Positions 9,938 to 19,972 are shown, counted from the first letter of the stretch. The stretch: DNA of 54,260 nt from Clostridium sp. (GCF_029267215.1 NZ_JARIDH010000040.1:1-54260), one strand, 5' to 3'. The notes: a model not told the origin generated them from the sequence alone. Translations and numbers: made by a program.

Positions 9938-12900
9938 TTATGGGTCTTGAAGTGTAGTTGGAATAGTTTTAGAATTTCCTATATTTATATTAGAAGTAAC
10001 TGTTATCATTAAAATGCTATAAAAATCTAAAGTATCGCTAGGAATTGTATAAACTAATTTAATATATATACTTGTATTTTTAGAAATATTACTTAATTGG
10101 GGTGGAGAAATTGATAATGAAGTATATGCTGGAACGTTTGTTATGAAATCTGATCCAATATACAAATCATATGTGTAATCTATTGGCATTATATTTAAAG
10201 AATATTCATCAATTCCTTGACCAGTATTAGTTAATATATATTCTATAGAAGTTTCTTCGCCAGGTTTAGATAAATTTATTGCAGAATCACTTCCTGTAAG
10301 CGAATAAAAAGATAAAGGTGTAAAGGTGAATAGGCTATTTACAAATACCTCATTAGTATAAATATTTGGAGAATTATAAATTTTAGTTTCAGATAAAGAG
10401 TTATAATAATGAGAAATTTTTGAAGTTATCAATAGCACAGTTTCTGCTAGAACTATATCATTAATTTGTGATTCAATTATAATAAATTTTTCACTAAGCT
10501 TATCTAAAGTATCAATTCTAAAAGTTAACTCTTTTGTTAAGTCATCAAAAGAATAAGTCATATCGAAATCATTAAAATCTATTGTTTTGAAAATTAAGTT
10601 ATCTGGAAGAGTAGTTACTAATTCAATATTTTTAGATAATACATTACCAAGATTGTTTAAAGAAATTTTTGTATAAACAAAATTATAAATATCAGTTGAG
10701 TATGGCTCAATGAATCCATTTTTTATGCCGTAAGATCCTATATCCAAAGAAATATAAGGATGATTTATTTTTAATGTTGAACTTAAACCCATATTTTTAT
10801 TTTCATTGGTTAAGGTCAAATAGTTTAGATTCCCATAATAAGTTTCTAAAGTATAGATTGGATTTGAAGTTGAAACTATGGAGTTATTTATTTTACATTT
10901 AATTTCATAACTAAAAAATAGAGAACTACTAGTTGTATCAATATCGTTAATTATAGGAAATACTATTGTGTTATTTTCAAAATTAGCAGTTATAATTTCT
11001 CCATTTAAAGTAGCTTCATTCAAGTACTCTTGATTATTTGGAAGTAATATTAATGCATAAAAATTAGATAAACGTTGTCCAATAGGAATATTAATATTAA
11101 AAGTATAAGATACTATATCACCTATGATTTTATTAACTTCATCAGTATTTAGACTTAAATTAATATTTTGAGATTTAAGTTTTATAGTCTTATTTATATT
11201 ATTGTTATCATATTGAAAATTTTCCAAGTTAGGATCATAATTTTGAGAATATGGATTAGTTGTTTCAGTTTTAAGATTGAATTTTTGATTAGGACCTAAT
11301 GTTTGAGGAATTTTTACAACATAAGAAAATATGAGTTGTTCAGAAATTCCTAGTTTATCAATTGTTAATGTTATTATATTATTAGATAAATTAGTTATTA
11401 AAGAATTTTCATTAATTGATGCATTTATGGATTCTGGAATGATTATTAAGTTTTCATCAATGGTTTCTGTTAGATTTATATTAAATGCATCTGTAATACC
11501 AATATTATTTTCTTTGTTTTCAATTACTATATTTACAGTATAAGTTTCATCAATTTTTATACGATTAGGGTTATTACCAAAAACAGATTTGTTTATCACG
11601 ATATTTGGGCTTCCTATTTTGAAATTAACTTGACTTCTATTTGAAAAAGCAACCCCATTTGAGTTTAGGAGTTGTATTTTAAATAAGTTTGATGTGAAAA
11701 CATTATTAAAACTTTGATAATCTAACTGAGTTTTATAGTTTAACGTTATTATATTTTCATCATTTAATTCTGGATAAAACCAAAAAACACCATAAGGATC
11801 TAGAGCTGTTCCTGAAGTAGTAAGATAATTAATAGAAGATGAATTGTAGTTTATATTTAAGATATCTTTAGTTACATAAGGATAAAAGTCATAAAATTTT
11901 ATTCTTCCAATAGTTGCCTCAATATTTGAACTATCATATATAGTCTGATATTCAATGAAATCACCAGGGGCTAATATAGAATGGGATTTAGGAGTATTAT
12001 CTCTATAGTAATAGTTAATTATTGTTTTATTAACTTCTGGTATTCTTGAATTTAAGGTTAAAGAATCATATGCAGAAATAGTTTTATTTGTTGCAAGACT
12101 AACTGCATTACATTCAGCAATGGTTGTAAAGGTATCACCAGCTAGTATATCTAAATTTGTGCCTATATATTGATTTGATATATTAGAATCGATTGTAATA
12201 GTAGTACTAGAAGAAACATCGATATTTCCAATATTCCAAGTTGCTTTAGTTATTCCTGCAGCAGAAATATCTTTTGAGGTAAACATTATAGGAGAACTTT
12301 CATCAGCTAAAATTTGGCCATCACTTGTTGTTAAAAAACCGGTTAAATTTAATAGTCCATGATATAAATTGCAATAAAACATTATTTTATAAGTTATTAG
12401 TGAATAAACATCTACCAAATAGCTAGATGACTCTATTTTTATTAAAATTTCTAATGCAGTAATTATATATTGTAATAGAAAGGATTCATTATTTATGCTC
12501 CAACTAAGCTCATTTAAAATAGAAGTGTTATTTTCAATATATAAACCATCTATCAAACCATTTTTATAAAATTTTTCATTAGCTTTAAATTTGAATGATA
12601 TCTCTACAATACTATTTTCAGGTATTTCAACATTGTTCCAAGTTAGTATATAACTATTTGTATCATTAGTTGGATTCGTAATAATAACATTAATTAAAGC
12701 ATTAGAATTAAATCCTTCTATTATCATATTACCAAGGTACTGTATTCCATTACCTAGAAAATCATAAAGTGTATCAAAAGTTATTCCAGAATTAAAGGCA
12801 GTTTTAATTATGATTTTACTAGTATAAGTTTCTCCAAGTAAAATTACAGGAGGGATTTCTTTAGTTATTATATATTTACTAACCTTTATAGAAAAATTTG

Positions 12901-13309
12901 TTGTATTTTCTATAATTTCATTACCAATATCATAATTTCCACGTGGCATTGTATCTGCAAAAGCTTTAAATGAACATGAGATTAATGAATCAAAATCGAG
13001 TTCTTCGCCAGAAGTATTAGTAGGGTTAAGTTTTATCTCTATAGAAAATGAAAAATTAAGCTCATTTGGGGCTAAGTCTTTAATATTAGTAAAAGTAAAA
13101 GTATTATTATTTAGCGAACTAGAATAGTCTATACTTGAATTAAGTAACTCTATACCATCACCCAAAGTAATTTCAAAGGATAGGTTAAATAATTGGTTAT
13201 CTAGATCTTTATTTTCTATTTTAAATATTAAATCAGTTGTATCATTAGTGATTAAATTTATTAATGAATTTTGATTGAGATTTACAACAAAATTAGATAG
13301 ATTATACAT
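9938..13309 (-). CDS. Large beta-rich repeat protein (DUF11-like), unknown function
   Basis: An 1,123-residue protein I cannot assign to a named function. It consists of about seven or eight successive segments of roughly 120-150 residues, rich in Asn, Ser, Thr and Ile. Several carry the pattern of DUF11-type immunoglobulin-like repeats, for example INKSVFGNNPNRIKIDETYT followed by VNIVIENKENN, and LSKPGEETSIEYILTNTGQG near the end. It has no signal peptide, no membrane anchor and no LPXTG sorting signal, which is odd for a fold normally found on cell surfaces. It has a good ribosome binding site (AGGAGG). It is divergent from a second repeat-protein gene 120 bases away. A spore-surface role is possible but unproven. 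Confidence 0.7.
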   Translation of the reverse strand: MYNLSNFVVNLNQNSLINLITNDTTDLIFKIENKDLDNQLFNLSFEITLGDGIELLNSSIDYSSSLNNNTFTFTNIKDLAPNELNFSFSIEIKLNPTNTSGEELDFDSLISCSFKAFADTMPRGNYDIGNEIIENTTNFSIKVSKYIITKEIPPVILLGETYTSKIIIKTAFNSGITFDTLYDFLGNGIQYLGNMIIEGFNSNALINVIITNPTNDTNSYILTWNNVEIPENSIVEISFKFKANEKFYKNGLIDGLYIENNTSILNELSWSINNESFLLQYIITALEILIKIESSSYLVDVYSLITYKIMFYCNLYHGLLNLTGFLTTSDGQILADESSPIMFTSKDISAAGITKATWNIGNIDVSSSTTITIDSNISNQYIGTNLDILAGDTFTTIAECNAVSLATNKTISAYDSLTLNSRIPEVNKTIINYYYRDNTPKSHSILAPGDFIEYQTIYDSSNIEATIGRIKFYDFYPYVTKDILNINYNSSSINYLTTSGTALDPYGVFWFYPELNDENIITLNYKTQLDYQSFNNVFTSNLFKIQLLNSNGVAFSNRSQVNFKIGSPNIVINKSVFGNNPNRIKIDETYTVNIVIENKENNIGITDAFNINLTETIDENLIIIPESINASINENSLITNLSNNIITLTIDKLGISEQLIFSYVVKIPQTLGPNQKFNLKTETTNPYSQNYDPNLENFQYDNNNINKTIKLKSQNINLSLNTDEVNKIIGDIVSYTFNINIPIGQRLSNFYALILLPNNQEYLNEATLNGEIITANFENNTIVFPIINDIDTTSSSLFFSYEIKCKINNSIVSTSNPIYTLETYYGNLNYLTLTNENKNMGLSSTLKINHPYISLDIGSYGIKNGFIEPYSTDIYNFVYTKISLNNLGNVLSKNIELVTTLPDNLIFKTIDFNDFDMTYSFDDLTKELTFRIDTLDKLSEKFIIIESQINDIVLAETVLLITSKISHYYNSLSETKIYNSPNIYTNEVFVNSLFTFTPLSFYSLTGSDSAINLSKPGEETSIEYILTNTGQGIDEYSLNIMPIDYTYDLYIGSDFITNVPAYTSLSISPPQLSNISKNTSIYIKLVYTIPSDTLDFYSILMITVTSNINIGNSKTIPTTLQDP

Positions 13310-13356
13310 AATATACCTCCTAATTAAATTACATTATATTATATTAAAAAAATTTG

Positions 13357-13374
13357 TTTTTGATATATCAAAAA
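13357..13374. promoter_or_regulatory. 18-base perfect palindrome in divergent intergenic region
   Basis: TTTTTGATATATCAAAAA is a perfect dyad lying near the middle of the 120-base gap between the divergent repeat-protein genes. It is a plausible shared operator. AT-rich palindromes do arise by chance in such DNA. A CATATAATA sequence at 13387-13395 resembles the -10 element of SigE/SigK promoters, but I find no matching -35. Confidence 0.4.
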
Positions 13375-13429
13375 GTAATAAATATGCATATAATATATAG
13401 AATTAAATAAAAAGAAGAGGTAAGGTTTT

Positions 13430-14314
13430 ATGGCTATTATTAAACAAGATATTTATATTTTGGGACAATCGGATAAAAAAACTATTCAATCTGTTGGCGA
13501 AGAGATAAGATTAGACTTACAATTGCAACCTCAACCATTAAATAATACTGGAAAAGTTACAGGAACAGTAATAGACGAATCTGGAAATCCTATTACTGGT
13601 TCATTAATAAAATTGATGGATGCTAATTATGAACCTTTATTACATGCTATAACAGGAAGTGATGGAACTTATACTTTAGACAATGTTCCAGCTGGAACTG
13701 GATATAATATTTTTGCTACGGCAACAGGTAAAGCCTTAAATCAAGGAACATCATTTAGTATAGTGGTTGGACAAGTAGTTAATAAAAACTTTACCTTATT
13801 AGATGAACCATCAGCTCAATTAGGATTAATAGCAGGTGACTTATATGATAACACAACAGGTTTACCTATAAATGGTGCAGTAATTTCTTTATATCAAGTT
13901 AATCCAGATGACACTGAAGTATTAAAAGCTATAACTTATACAAATGAGTATGGACAGTTTGTATTTAGAGAACTTGATCAAGGTAATTATTCAATAAGAG
14001 TTTCAGCTTTAGGATATATAGGGACTACAAGTACGGTTAATATTACGCAATCAGGACAAATAGTTCCTTCATTAATTACAATAGCTCAAAATCCTAATGC
14101 CTCTAGAGGAACAGTTTCTGGTATTATTACAGATAATCTTAATCAGCCAATTGTTGCAGCTGACGTTGTACTTTATGAAGTTAATCCAGATGAATCACTT
14201 ACTGCTATTGCATTTACTAAAACTAATACAGCGGGAGTTTATCTATTTATTAATGTTCCTCAAGGTAATTACAAAGTTAAATCTAACCAAACAGAAAATG
14301 TTAATATGCCTTAA
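13430..14314 (+). CDS. Protein with three carboxypeptidase-regulatory-like (CnaB-type) repeats
   Basis: A 294-residue protein of unknown function. After about 35 residues come three beta-sandwich repeats of the CarboxypepD_reg type, starting at GKVTGTVIDESGNPITG (near 38), AGDLYDNTTGLPINGAVISL (near 133) and SGIITDNLNQPIVAADVVLY (near 228). Each closes with a GTYTLDNVPAGTG-like or GNYSIRV-like motif. Repeats 2 and 3 share YQVNPDDT and YEVNPDES. There is no signal peptide or anchor, so secretion by the general route is not supported. The gene is divergent from the large repeat protein and ends at a terminator. The neighbours suggest a shared structural or surface role, perhaps on spores; this is inference only. 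Confidence 0.72.
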   Translation: MAIIKQDIYILGQSDKKTIQSVGEEIRLDLQLQPQPLNNTGKVTGTVIDESGNPITGSLIKLMDANYEPLLHAITGSDGTYTLDNVPAGTGYNIFATATGKALNQGTSFSIVVGQVVNKNFTLLDEPSAQLGLIAGDLYDNTTGLPINGAVISLYQVNPDDTEVLKAITYTNEYGQFVFRELDQGNYSIRVSALGYIGTTSTVNITQSGQIVPSLITIAQNPNASRGTVSGIITDNLNQPIVAADVVLYEVNPDESLTAIAFTKTNTAGVYLFINVPQGNYKVKSNQTENVNMP

Positions 14315-14342
14315 AATAATAAATTCATTTTTAATTATAAAT

Positions 14343-14372
14343 AAAGGATTGATTAAAATTCAGTCCTTTTTC
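14343..14372 (+). terminator. Terminator after the three-repeat protein gene
   Basis: AAAGGATTGA pairs with TCAGTCCTTT (one G-U pair) and is followed by TTC-interrupted T residues. It separates the gene ending at 14314 from its paralogue at 14407. Confidence 0.75.
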
Positions 14373-14406
14373 TTAATCTCTTTAGAATATCTTAAGTGAG
14401 GTTTTT

Positions 14407-14901
14407 ATGGTTATAGATTTAAAATTATTATTTATTTTAATGCTTTTAAATAATCTAAAGAGAATAAGTATAAAGATTAACATAGTAGATGAAAATAAAA
14501 TGCCATTAAAAAATGTTACTGTTTACGGAAAATCAACTGTTTCAAATGAATGGATTTTATTGAATTCATGTTTAGGTTCTTGGGTCTTTATTACAAATGT
14601 TCCAAAAGGAAATATTAATTTTATAATTTATAAGGAAGATTATTATATAAAATCATTTGATATTTGTATATTTAGTGATTATGAGTTTACAATATGCTTA
14701 TGCAAAAAAAAGAAGAGTAGAATTTATGGAGTTATAACTAATGTATGTAATGAAGTAATATCTAATGCCATAGTGGTTTTATATAAAGTTATTGGTGAAA
14801 ATCATTATTTGCCATTAAGATCGACAAGAACAGACTTTTTTGGAGAATATAATTTTATTGATGTACAAGAAGGTACATATATAATAAAAGCTATAAAATA
14901 A
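14407..14901 (+). CDS. Short carboxypeptidase-regulatory-like repeat protein, paralogue of the preceding gene
   Basis: A 164-residue protein with two repeats of the same beta-sandwich type: ISIKINIVDENKMPLKNVTV (near 20) and SRIYGVITNVCNEVISNAIV (near 101), ending in GTYIIKAIK. The N-terminal IDLKLLFILMLLNN followed by the first repeat lines up with LDLQLQPQPLNN in the upstream protein. It therefore looks like a duplicated and shortened relative that has lost about 30 N-terminal residues and one repeat. The hydrophobic N-terminus is too short to be a convincing signal peptide. It contains several Cys residues, unlike its neighbour. The ribosome binding site GTGAGG is reasonable. Function is unknown and the gene could be decaying. 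Confidence 0.6.
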   Translation: MVIDLKLLFILMLLNNLKRISIKINIVDENKMPLKNVTVYGKSTVSNEWILLNSCLGSWVFITNVPKGNINFIIYKEDYYIKSFDICIFSDYEFTICLCKKKKSRIYGVITNVCNEVISNAIVVLYKVIGENHYLPLRSTRTDFFGEYNFIDVQEGTYIIKAIK

Positions 14902-15054
14902 ATATTTAGAAAATAAAGAATTTTAAGAAGCTAGTTTGATTTTTATATTTTTACTTATTTGAGGAGTTGTATATTATAAAGCCTTAAAAAGTTAAATTTA
15001 AGGATTTAATATTCATAAGAAAAATAATTAATTCTACGGCAGAGAGAGGATATA

Positions 15055-15083
15055 TGGAATTATGGGCTTCAATTGTGTATAAT
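15055..15083 (+). promoter_or_regulatory. Candidate promoter for the U32 peptidase gene
   Basis: A perfect TATAAT at 15078-15083 lies about 60 bases before the gene. The -35 at 17-base spacing (TGGAAT) is weak. A small hairpin (AACTA...TAGTT) lies between it and the ribosome binding site. Confidence 0.35.
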
Positions 15084-15143
15084 ACAAAGTATTGAGTAAA
15101 TTAACTAAGGAAAACCTAGTTATTGTAGGAGAGATGAAATTTT

Positions 15144-17495
15144 ATGGAAAAAATAGAATTACTAGCACCAGCAGGAAGTATGGAAAGTTTAATTGCTGCT
15201 ATAAATAGAGGTGCTGATGCTATATATTTAGGAGGAAGTAAATTCTCAGCAAGAGCTTATGCTTCTAACTTTGATAATGAAAAGATGGAAAAAGCTGTTG
15301 ACTATGCCCATACATATGGAGTTAAGGTGTATGTTACTGTAAACACTTTAATTAAGGAAAATGAGTTTCAAGAGGCTATAGATTACATAGGTGTTTTATA
15401 TAAAATAGGGGTAGATGCTTTAATTATTCAAGATGTAGGATTAGCTAAAAGAATAAAAGAAGTTTATCCAGACTTTGAACTCCATGCTTCAACTCAGATG
15501 AGCATACATAATGGAGAGGGTGCATTATTTTTTAGAGAAAATGGATTCTTTAGAATAGTTTTATCAAGAGAGCTTACATTAGAAGAAATAAAACACATAT
15601 CAAAGGATTTAGGAATTGAAACTGAGATATTTGTTCATGGGGCCTTATGTGTTTGTTATTCAGGCCAATGTTTAATGAGTAGTTTAATTGGTGGAAGAAG
15701 TGGAAATAGAGGAAGATGTGCTCAAAGTTGTAGGCTTCCATATACCTTAATTAGAGAAAAAGATAATAAAGAAACTAAGGGATTTTTATTAAGTCCAAAG
15801 GATATTTGTACAATTGAAAATGTTGAGGATTTAATAAAAACAGGAACAAGTTCTCTAAAGGTTGAAGGAAGAATGAAAAGACCTGAATATGTGGCTGGAG
15901 TTATAGAGTCATATAGAGAAGCTATTGAGAATTCATATAGAAATATTAAAAAATCTCAAGAAGGAAATAAACTAAAACTTAAAAAGTTATTTAATAGAGA
16001 AGGTTTTTCCACAGCTTATATGTATAAGAACGTAGGAAAAGATATGATGGCATTTAAAACTCCAAGAAATACAGGAGTTTTATTAGGAGAAGTTTTAAAG
16101 TCAGGAGAAGTTCTTCTAGTTGATGATTTATCATTAAAGGATGGAATAAGAACTAATGATGATGGATTTACTGTAAGTAAAATACTTATGGGTAATAAAG
16201 AGGTTACAGAAGCTAAAAAGGGAGATAAGGTTAAGATATTTCCTAAGAAATATAAGGCTAATGATAAGCTTTATAAAACTTCAGATAATAAACTTTTAAA
16301 TGAATTAAAGGTTTCTTATGAAAATCCATATGAAAGAAAAATCAATTTAAAAGCTTATATGAAGTTTAAAGTTAATGAGCCTATGGAACTTACAGTTGAA
16401 TATAATGGGAATTATTTCACGAAAACTGGTGATGTGGTTCAAGTTGCAGTAAATAGACCTATGGATAAGGAAAAGGTTGAAAAGAACTTAAGAAAGTCAG
16501 GAGATATTCCTTATCAAATAGATTCTATTGAATATGTAACTTTTGAAGATGGATTCTCAGCAATTTCCTCAATAAATAATTTAAGAAGAGAAGTTTTAGA
16601 AGAGATAAGAAATTCTGAAATACAAAAGTATAAGAGGGTTTTAAAAAAGCATAATGATATAGAATTAAATGAAAAAGTTGGAGAAATGCCAGAGGTTTTA
16701 GTTACTGTAAACACTATGGAACAGTTAAGAGCTTGTATAAATAGTGGAATAAAAGATATTGCCTTAGATATCTTTGGAAAAAATCAAGGGCAGCTTAATA
16801 AAAATGCGATTAAAGAAGTTTTAGATGAAGAGATTAATTTATATATAAAGGTTCCAACAATAATTAAAGAGGAGTTTAATGTTGTTTGCAAAATAATAGA
16901 TGAGAACTTAGGTTTAATTAAGGGATTAGTTACTGCTAATACTGGAATAATAAATGTATATAAAGATAAAACAAATATAATAGGTGATTATAAGCTTAAT
17001 ATATTCAATGCTTATGGAATGAAATTCTACAATGAGCATATGATTGGAAGTTGTTTAAGTTTAGAACTAAATAAAAAAGAATTAAATAAAATGCTTAAGA
17101 AATATTCTAAAGGGGCTCAAATGTTTGTATATGGTAGACCAGAGGTTATGGTTAGTGAATACTGTCCAATAGGAAGTACCTTTGGTGGAAAATCTACTAC
17201 AAGAAATTGTGATAACCAATGTGTAAGTAGTTTATTTACATTAAGAGACAGAATGAATCAAGATTTTATTATAAGAACTGATATATTTTGTAGATCACAC
17301 ATATATAACACCGTGCCTGTAAACTTAATTCAAGAGATTGATGAAATTAAGTCATTAGGAATAAATTCATTTAGATTAGATTTCATAGATGAAAGTTATG
17401 ATGAAGTTATTAAGGTTATTGAAGCTTTAAATAATGAAGAAGCTTTAAGATTAAAAGACTATACTAAGGGTCACTTTAAAAGAGGCGTTGAGTAA
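15144..17495 (+). CDS. U32 family peptidase / RlhA-like rRNA hydroxylation protein
   Basis: A 783-residue member of peptidase family U32 with the long two-part layout (U32 domain followed by DUF3656-like C-terminal regions). The N-terminal MEKIELLAPAGSMESLIAAI and the Cys-rich GALCVCYSGQCLMSS ... GRCAQSCRLPY block (about residues 165-195) are family hallmarks. In related proteins such as E. coli RlhA these cysteines are linked to an iron-sulfur cluster and to hydroxylation of 23S rRNA C2501, so the old collagenase label is doubtful. A later CPIGSTFGGKSTTRNC segment near residue 675 supplies more cysteines. MutS2 follows after 13 bases, so the two are probably cotranscribed, as in many clostridia. 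Confidence 0.88.
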   Translation: MEKIELLAPAGSMESLIAAINRGADAIYLGGSKFSARAYASNFDNEKMEKAVDYAHTYGVKVYVTVNTLIKENEFQEAIDYIGVLYKIGVDALIIQDVGLAKRIKEVYPDFELHASTQMSIHNGEGALFFRENGFFRIVLSRELTLEEIKHISKDLGIETEIFVHGALCVCYSGQCLMSSLIGGRSGNRGRCAQSCRLPYTLIREKDNKETKGFLLSPKDICTIENVEDLIKTGTSSLKVEGRMKRPEYVAGVIESYREAIENSYRNIKKSQEGNKLKLKKLFNREGFSTAYMYKNVGKDMMAFKTPRNTGVLLGEVLKSGEVLLVDDLSLKDGIRTNDDGFTVSKILMGNKEVTEAKKGDKVKIFPKKYKANDKLYKTSDNKLLNELKVSYENPYERKINLKAYMKFKVNEPMELTVEYNGNYFTKTGDVVQVAVNRPMDKEKVEKNLRKSGDIPYQIDSIEYVTFEDGFSAISSINNLRREVLEEIRNSEIQKYKRVLKKHNDIELNEKVGEMPEVLVTVNTMEQLRACINSGIKDIALDIFGKNQGQLNKNAIKEVLDEEINLYIKVPTIIKEEFNVVCKIIDENLGLIKGLVTANTGIINVYKDKTNIIGDYKLNIFNAYGMKFYNEHMIGSCLSLELNKKELNKMLKKYSKGAQMFVYGRPEVMVSEYCPIGSTFGGKSTTRNCDNQCVSSLFTLRDRMNQDFIIRTDIFCRSHIYNTVPVNLIQEIDEIKSLGINSFRLDFIDESYDEVIKVIEALNNEEALRLKDYTKGHFKRGVE

Positions 17496-17508
17496 AGGGG
17501 ATTAAAGT

Positions 17509-19869
17509 ATGAACGACAGAGTTTTAGAAGTTTTAGAATTTGATAAAATAAAAGAAATTTTAAAAGGCTATACAATTACTAGTTCAGCCAAAGAGATGGT
17601 TTTAGATTTAAAGCCATACTCTTCAATATATGATGTTAAGGAACATTTAGAGGAAACAAATGAAGCTTTAGATATTCTAATGAGAAAAGGTAATCCTCCC
17701 TTTGAAGGGCTTTATGATGTTAAAGAAAATTTAACTAGAGCAGAAAAAGGTGGAGTTTTAAGTATAGAAGCCTTACTTAGAATAGGAAATATGCTTAGAG
17801 TAACAAGAAGACTTTCTGAATTCTTAGATAGAAAAGAAGAGGAAGAAGAACATAGAATATTAGAAGGTATGAGAGAAGGACTTACAGTTTTAAGAGGAGT
17901 AGAAAATGCTATTTCAAAGGCTATAGTAAGTGAGGATGAGATTGCAGACTCAGCCAGTGATAAGCTATATAGTATAAGAAGATCATTAAAAGATAAAAAC
18001 TCATCTGTGAGAGATAAGGTTAATGCCATAGTAAGAAGTAATGCACAATATCTTCAAGATTCTTTATACACAGTTAGAGGGGATAGATATGTTATTCCTG
18101 TAAAAGCTGAGTATAAATCACAGGTTCCAGGGCTTGTTCATGATCAAAGTTCAACTGGTGCCACAGTTTTTATAGAACCAACAGCTTTAGTTAATTTAAA
18201 TAATGAAATAAAAGAATTAATGTTAAAAGAGAGAGCTGAAATTGAAAGAATTTTAGCAGAGTTGTCATCATTAATCTTTAAAAATATAACTGTTATAAAA
18301 ATAAACTTTAATATAATAGCTGAGTTAGATTTTATATTTGCAAAGGCTAAGTATGGAAGTGATTTAGGTGGAACAATGCCTATAGTAAATGATGAGGGTG
18401 TAATAGACTTAATGGATGCTAGACACCCATTAATATCAAGAGATGAAGTTATTTCCTCAGATATTTATTTAGGAAGAGAATTTACAACACTTCTTATAAC
18501 AGGTCCTAATACTGGGGGTAAAACAGTAACAACTAAAACAGCAGGTCTTATAGAATTAATGGGATTAAGTGGGCTTTTAATACCAGCTTCTGAAAATTCA
18601 AGCATAAGTTTCTTTGATGAGATTTTTGCTGATATTGGAGATAAGCAAAGTATAGAACAGAGTTTATCAACATTCTCATCTCGTATGACAAATATAGTTA
18701 AGATTATGGAAGTTGCAGATAATAGAAGTTTTGTATTATTTGACGAACTTGGAGCAGGTACAGATCCAACAGAAGGGGCAGCACTTGCAATTTCAATTTT
18801 AGAGGAATTAAGAAAGAGAAATTGCAAAGTAATTTGTACTACTCACTATAGTGAATTAAAAGGATATGCTTTAAAAACAGAGAATGTTGAAAATGCATCA
18901 GTTGAATTTAATGTTGAAACATTAAGACCAACTTATAGACTTTTAATTGGGGTTCCAGGTAAATCAAATGCCTTTGAAATTTCAAGAAGATTAGGATTAA
19001 GTGATAGCATAATAGAAAATGCAAAAAAATCTATATCAAGTGAATCTCTTCAATTTGAAGATTTAATACAATCTCTTCAAGAAAAGAGTATAAAGGCAGA
19101 AAATGATGCAAGAGAAGCTGCCATCTTAAAAAATGATGCAGAGAAATATAAAAATAGATATAAAGAAAAATTTGAGAGAATAGAAAGTGTAAGAGATAAT
19201 GTTTATGCTGACGCAAGAAGAGATGCCAAACAAATTTTAGATGCTGCAAAAGAAGAGGCAGATGCTATTCTTAAGAATATGAGAGAGATAGAAAGATTAG
19301 GTATTTCTAGTGATGCAAGAAGAAAGCTAGAACTAGAAAGAGGAAAGCTTAGAGATAAAATAAATGATGCTGAGGCTAGACTTCAAAAGAAAAAAGAAGA
19401 GAAAAAAGGGGAAGAACTTAAAAAGATTGAGGTTGGTATGGAAGCTTTATTACCTTCAATAAATCAAAAGGTTATAGTTCTTTCTAAACCTGATAACAAA
19501 GGGGAAGTCCAAGTTCAAGCTGGTATTATGAAAATAAATGTTAAGGCCAAGGACTTAAGAGTAGCTAAAGAAACTAAAGAAGAAAAGAAAATTAAGAAGA
19601 GAGAGGCAAGACTTAACTTAAAACATGTTGCATCTTCAATAGATTTAAGAGGAATGGATTCAGAGGAAGCTTGTTATACTGCTGATAAGTATTTAGATGA
19701 TGCATATGTAGCAGGTAGAGGGGAAGTTACACTAGTTCATGGTAAAGGAACTGGAATACTAAGAAAAGCTATAAACGAAATGCTTAGAAAACATCCTCAT
19801 GTTAAAAGTCATAGACTTGGAGAGTATGGAGAAGGTGGAACAGGAGTTACTGTAGTAGTTTTAAAATAA
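17509..19869 (+). CDS. mutS2: MutS2 family ATPase with Smr domain
   Basis: A 786-residue MutS2. The clamp and lever regions precede the ABC-type ATPase, with Walker A GPNTGGKT at about residue 332 and Walker B FVLFDELGAGTDPTEGAALA near 415. A long coiled coil follows (about 515-640). The C-terminal Smr nuclease-type domain begins near 710 with SIDLRGMD and contains VHGKGTGILRKAI. MutS2 proteins are known to suppress homologous recombination and, in Bacillus, to act on collided ribosomes with the Smr domain. There is no mismatch-recognition domain, which separates it from MutS. The ribosome binding site AAAGGGG precedes the ATG at normal spacing. Confidence 0.96.
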   Translation: MNDRVLEVLEFDKIKEILKGYTITSSAKEMVLDLKPYSSIYDVKEHLEETNEALDILMRKGNPPFEGLYDVKENLTRAEKGGVLSIEALLRIGNMLRVTRRLSEFLDRKEEEEEHRILEGMREGLTVLRGVENAISKAIVSEDEIADSASDKLYSIRRSLKDKNSSVRDKVNAIVRSNAQYLQDSLYTVRGDRYVIPVKAEYKSQVPGLVHDQSSTGATVFIEPTALVNLNNEIKELMLKERAEIERILAELSSLIFKNITVIKINFNIIAELDFIFAKAKYGSDLGGTMPIVNDEGVIDLMDARHPLISRDEVISSDIYLGREFTTLLITGPNTGGKTVTTKTAGLIELMGLSGLLIPASENSSISFFDEIFADIGDKQSIEQSLSTFSSRMTNIVKIMEVADNRSFVLFDELGAGTDPTEGAALAISILEELRKRNCKVICTTHYSELKGYALKTENVENASVEFNVETLRPTYRLLIGVPGKSNAFEISRRLGLSDSIIENAKKSISSESLQFEDLIQSLQEKSIKAENDAREAAILKNDAEKYKNRYKEKFERIESVRDNVYADARRDAKQILDAAKEEADAILKNMREIERLGISSDARRKLELERGKLRDKINDAEARLQKKKEEKKGEELKKIEVGMEALLPSINQKVIVLSKPDNKGEVQVQAGIMKINVKAKDLRVAKETKEEKKIKKREARLNLKHVASSIDLRGMDSEEACYTADKYLDDAYVAGRGEVTLVHGKGTGILRKAINEMLRKHPHVKSHRLGEYGEGGTGVTVVVLK

Positions 19870-19972
19870 TTTTTTTAATATGATTAAGAATTTTTTATAG
19901 AGTTTTTAGAAATTTTATTTAAATATATTTTGATTTTTCATTGAAAACTTATTACTTTTATAAAATTTTTAT

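Noticed and set aside
14097-14399. A 100-codon frame overlapping the end of the three-repeat protein gene
   Set aside because: It is a frame-shifted reading of the real gene with low-complexity Leu/Ile composition. I considered a frameshift joining it to the next gene, but the main frame is complete and a terminator lies between.
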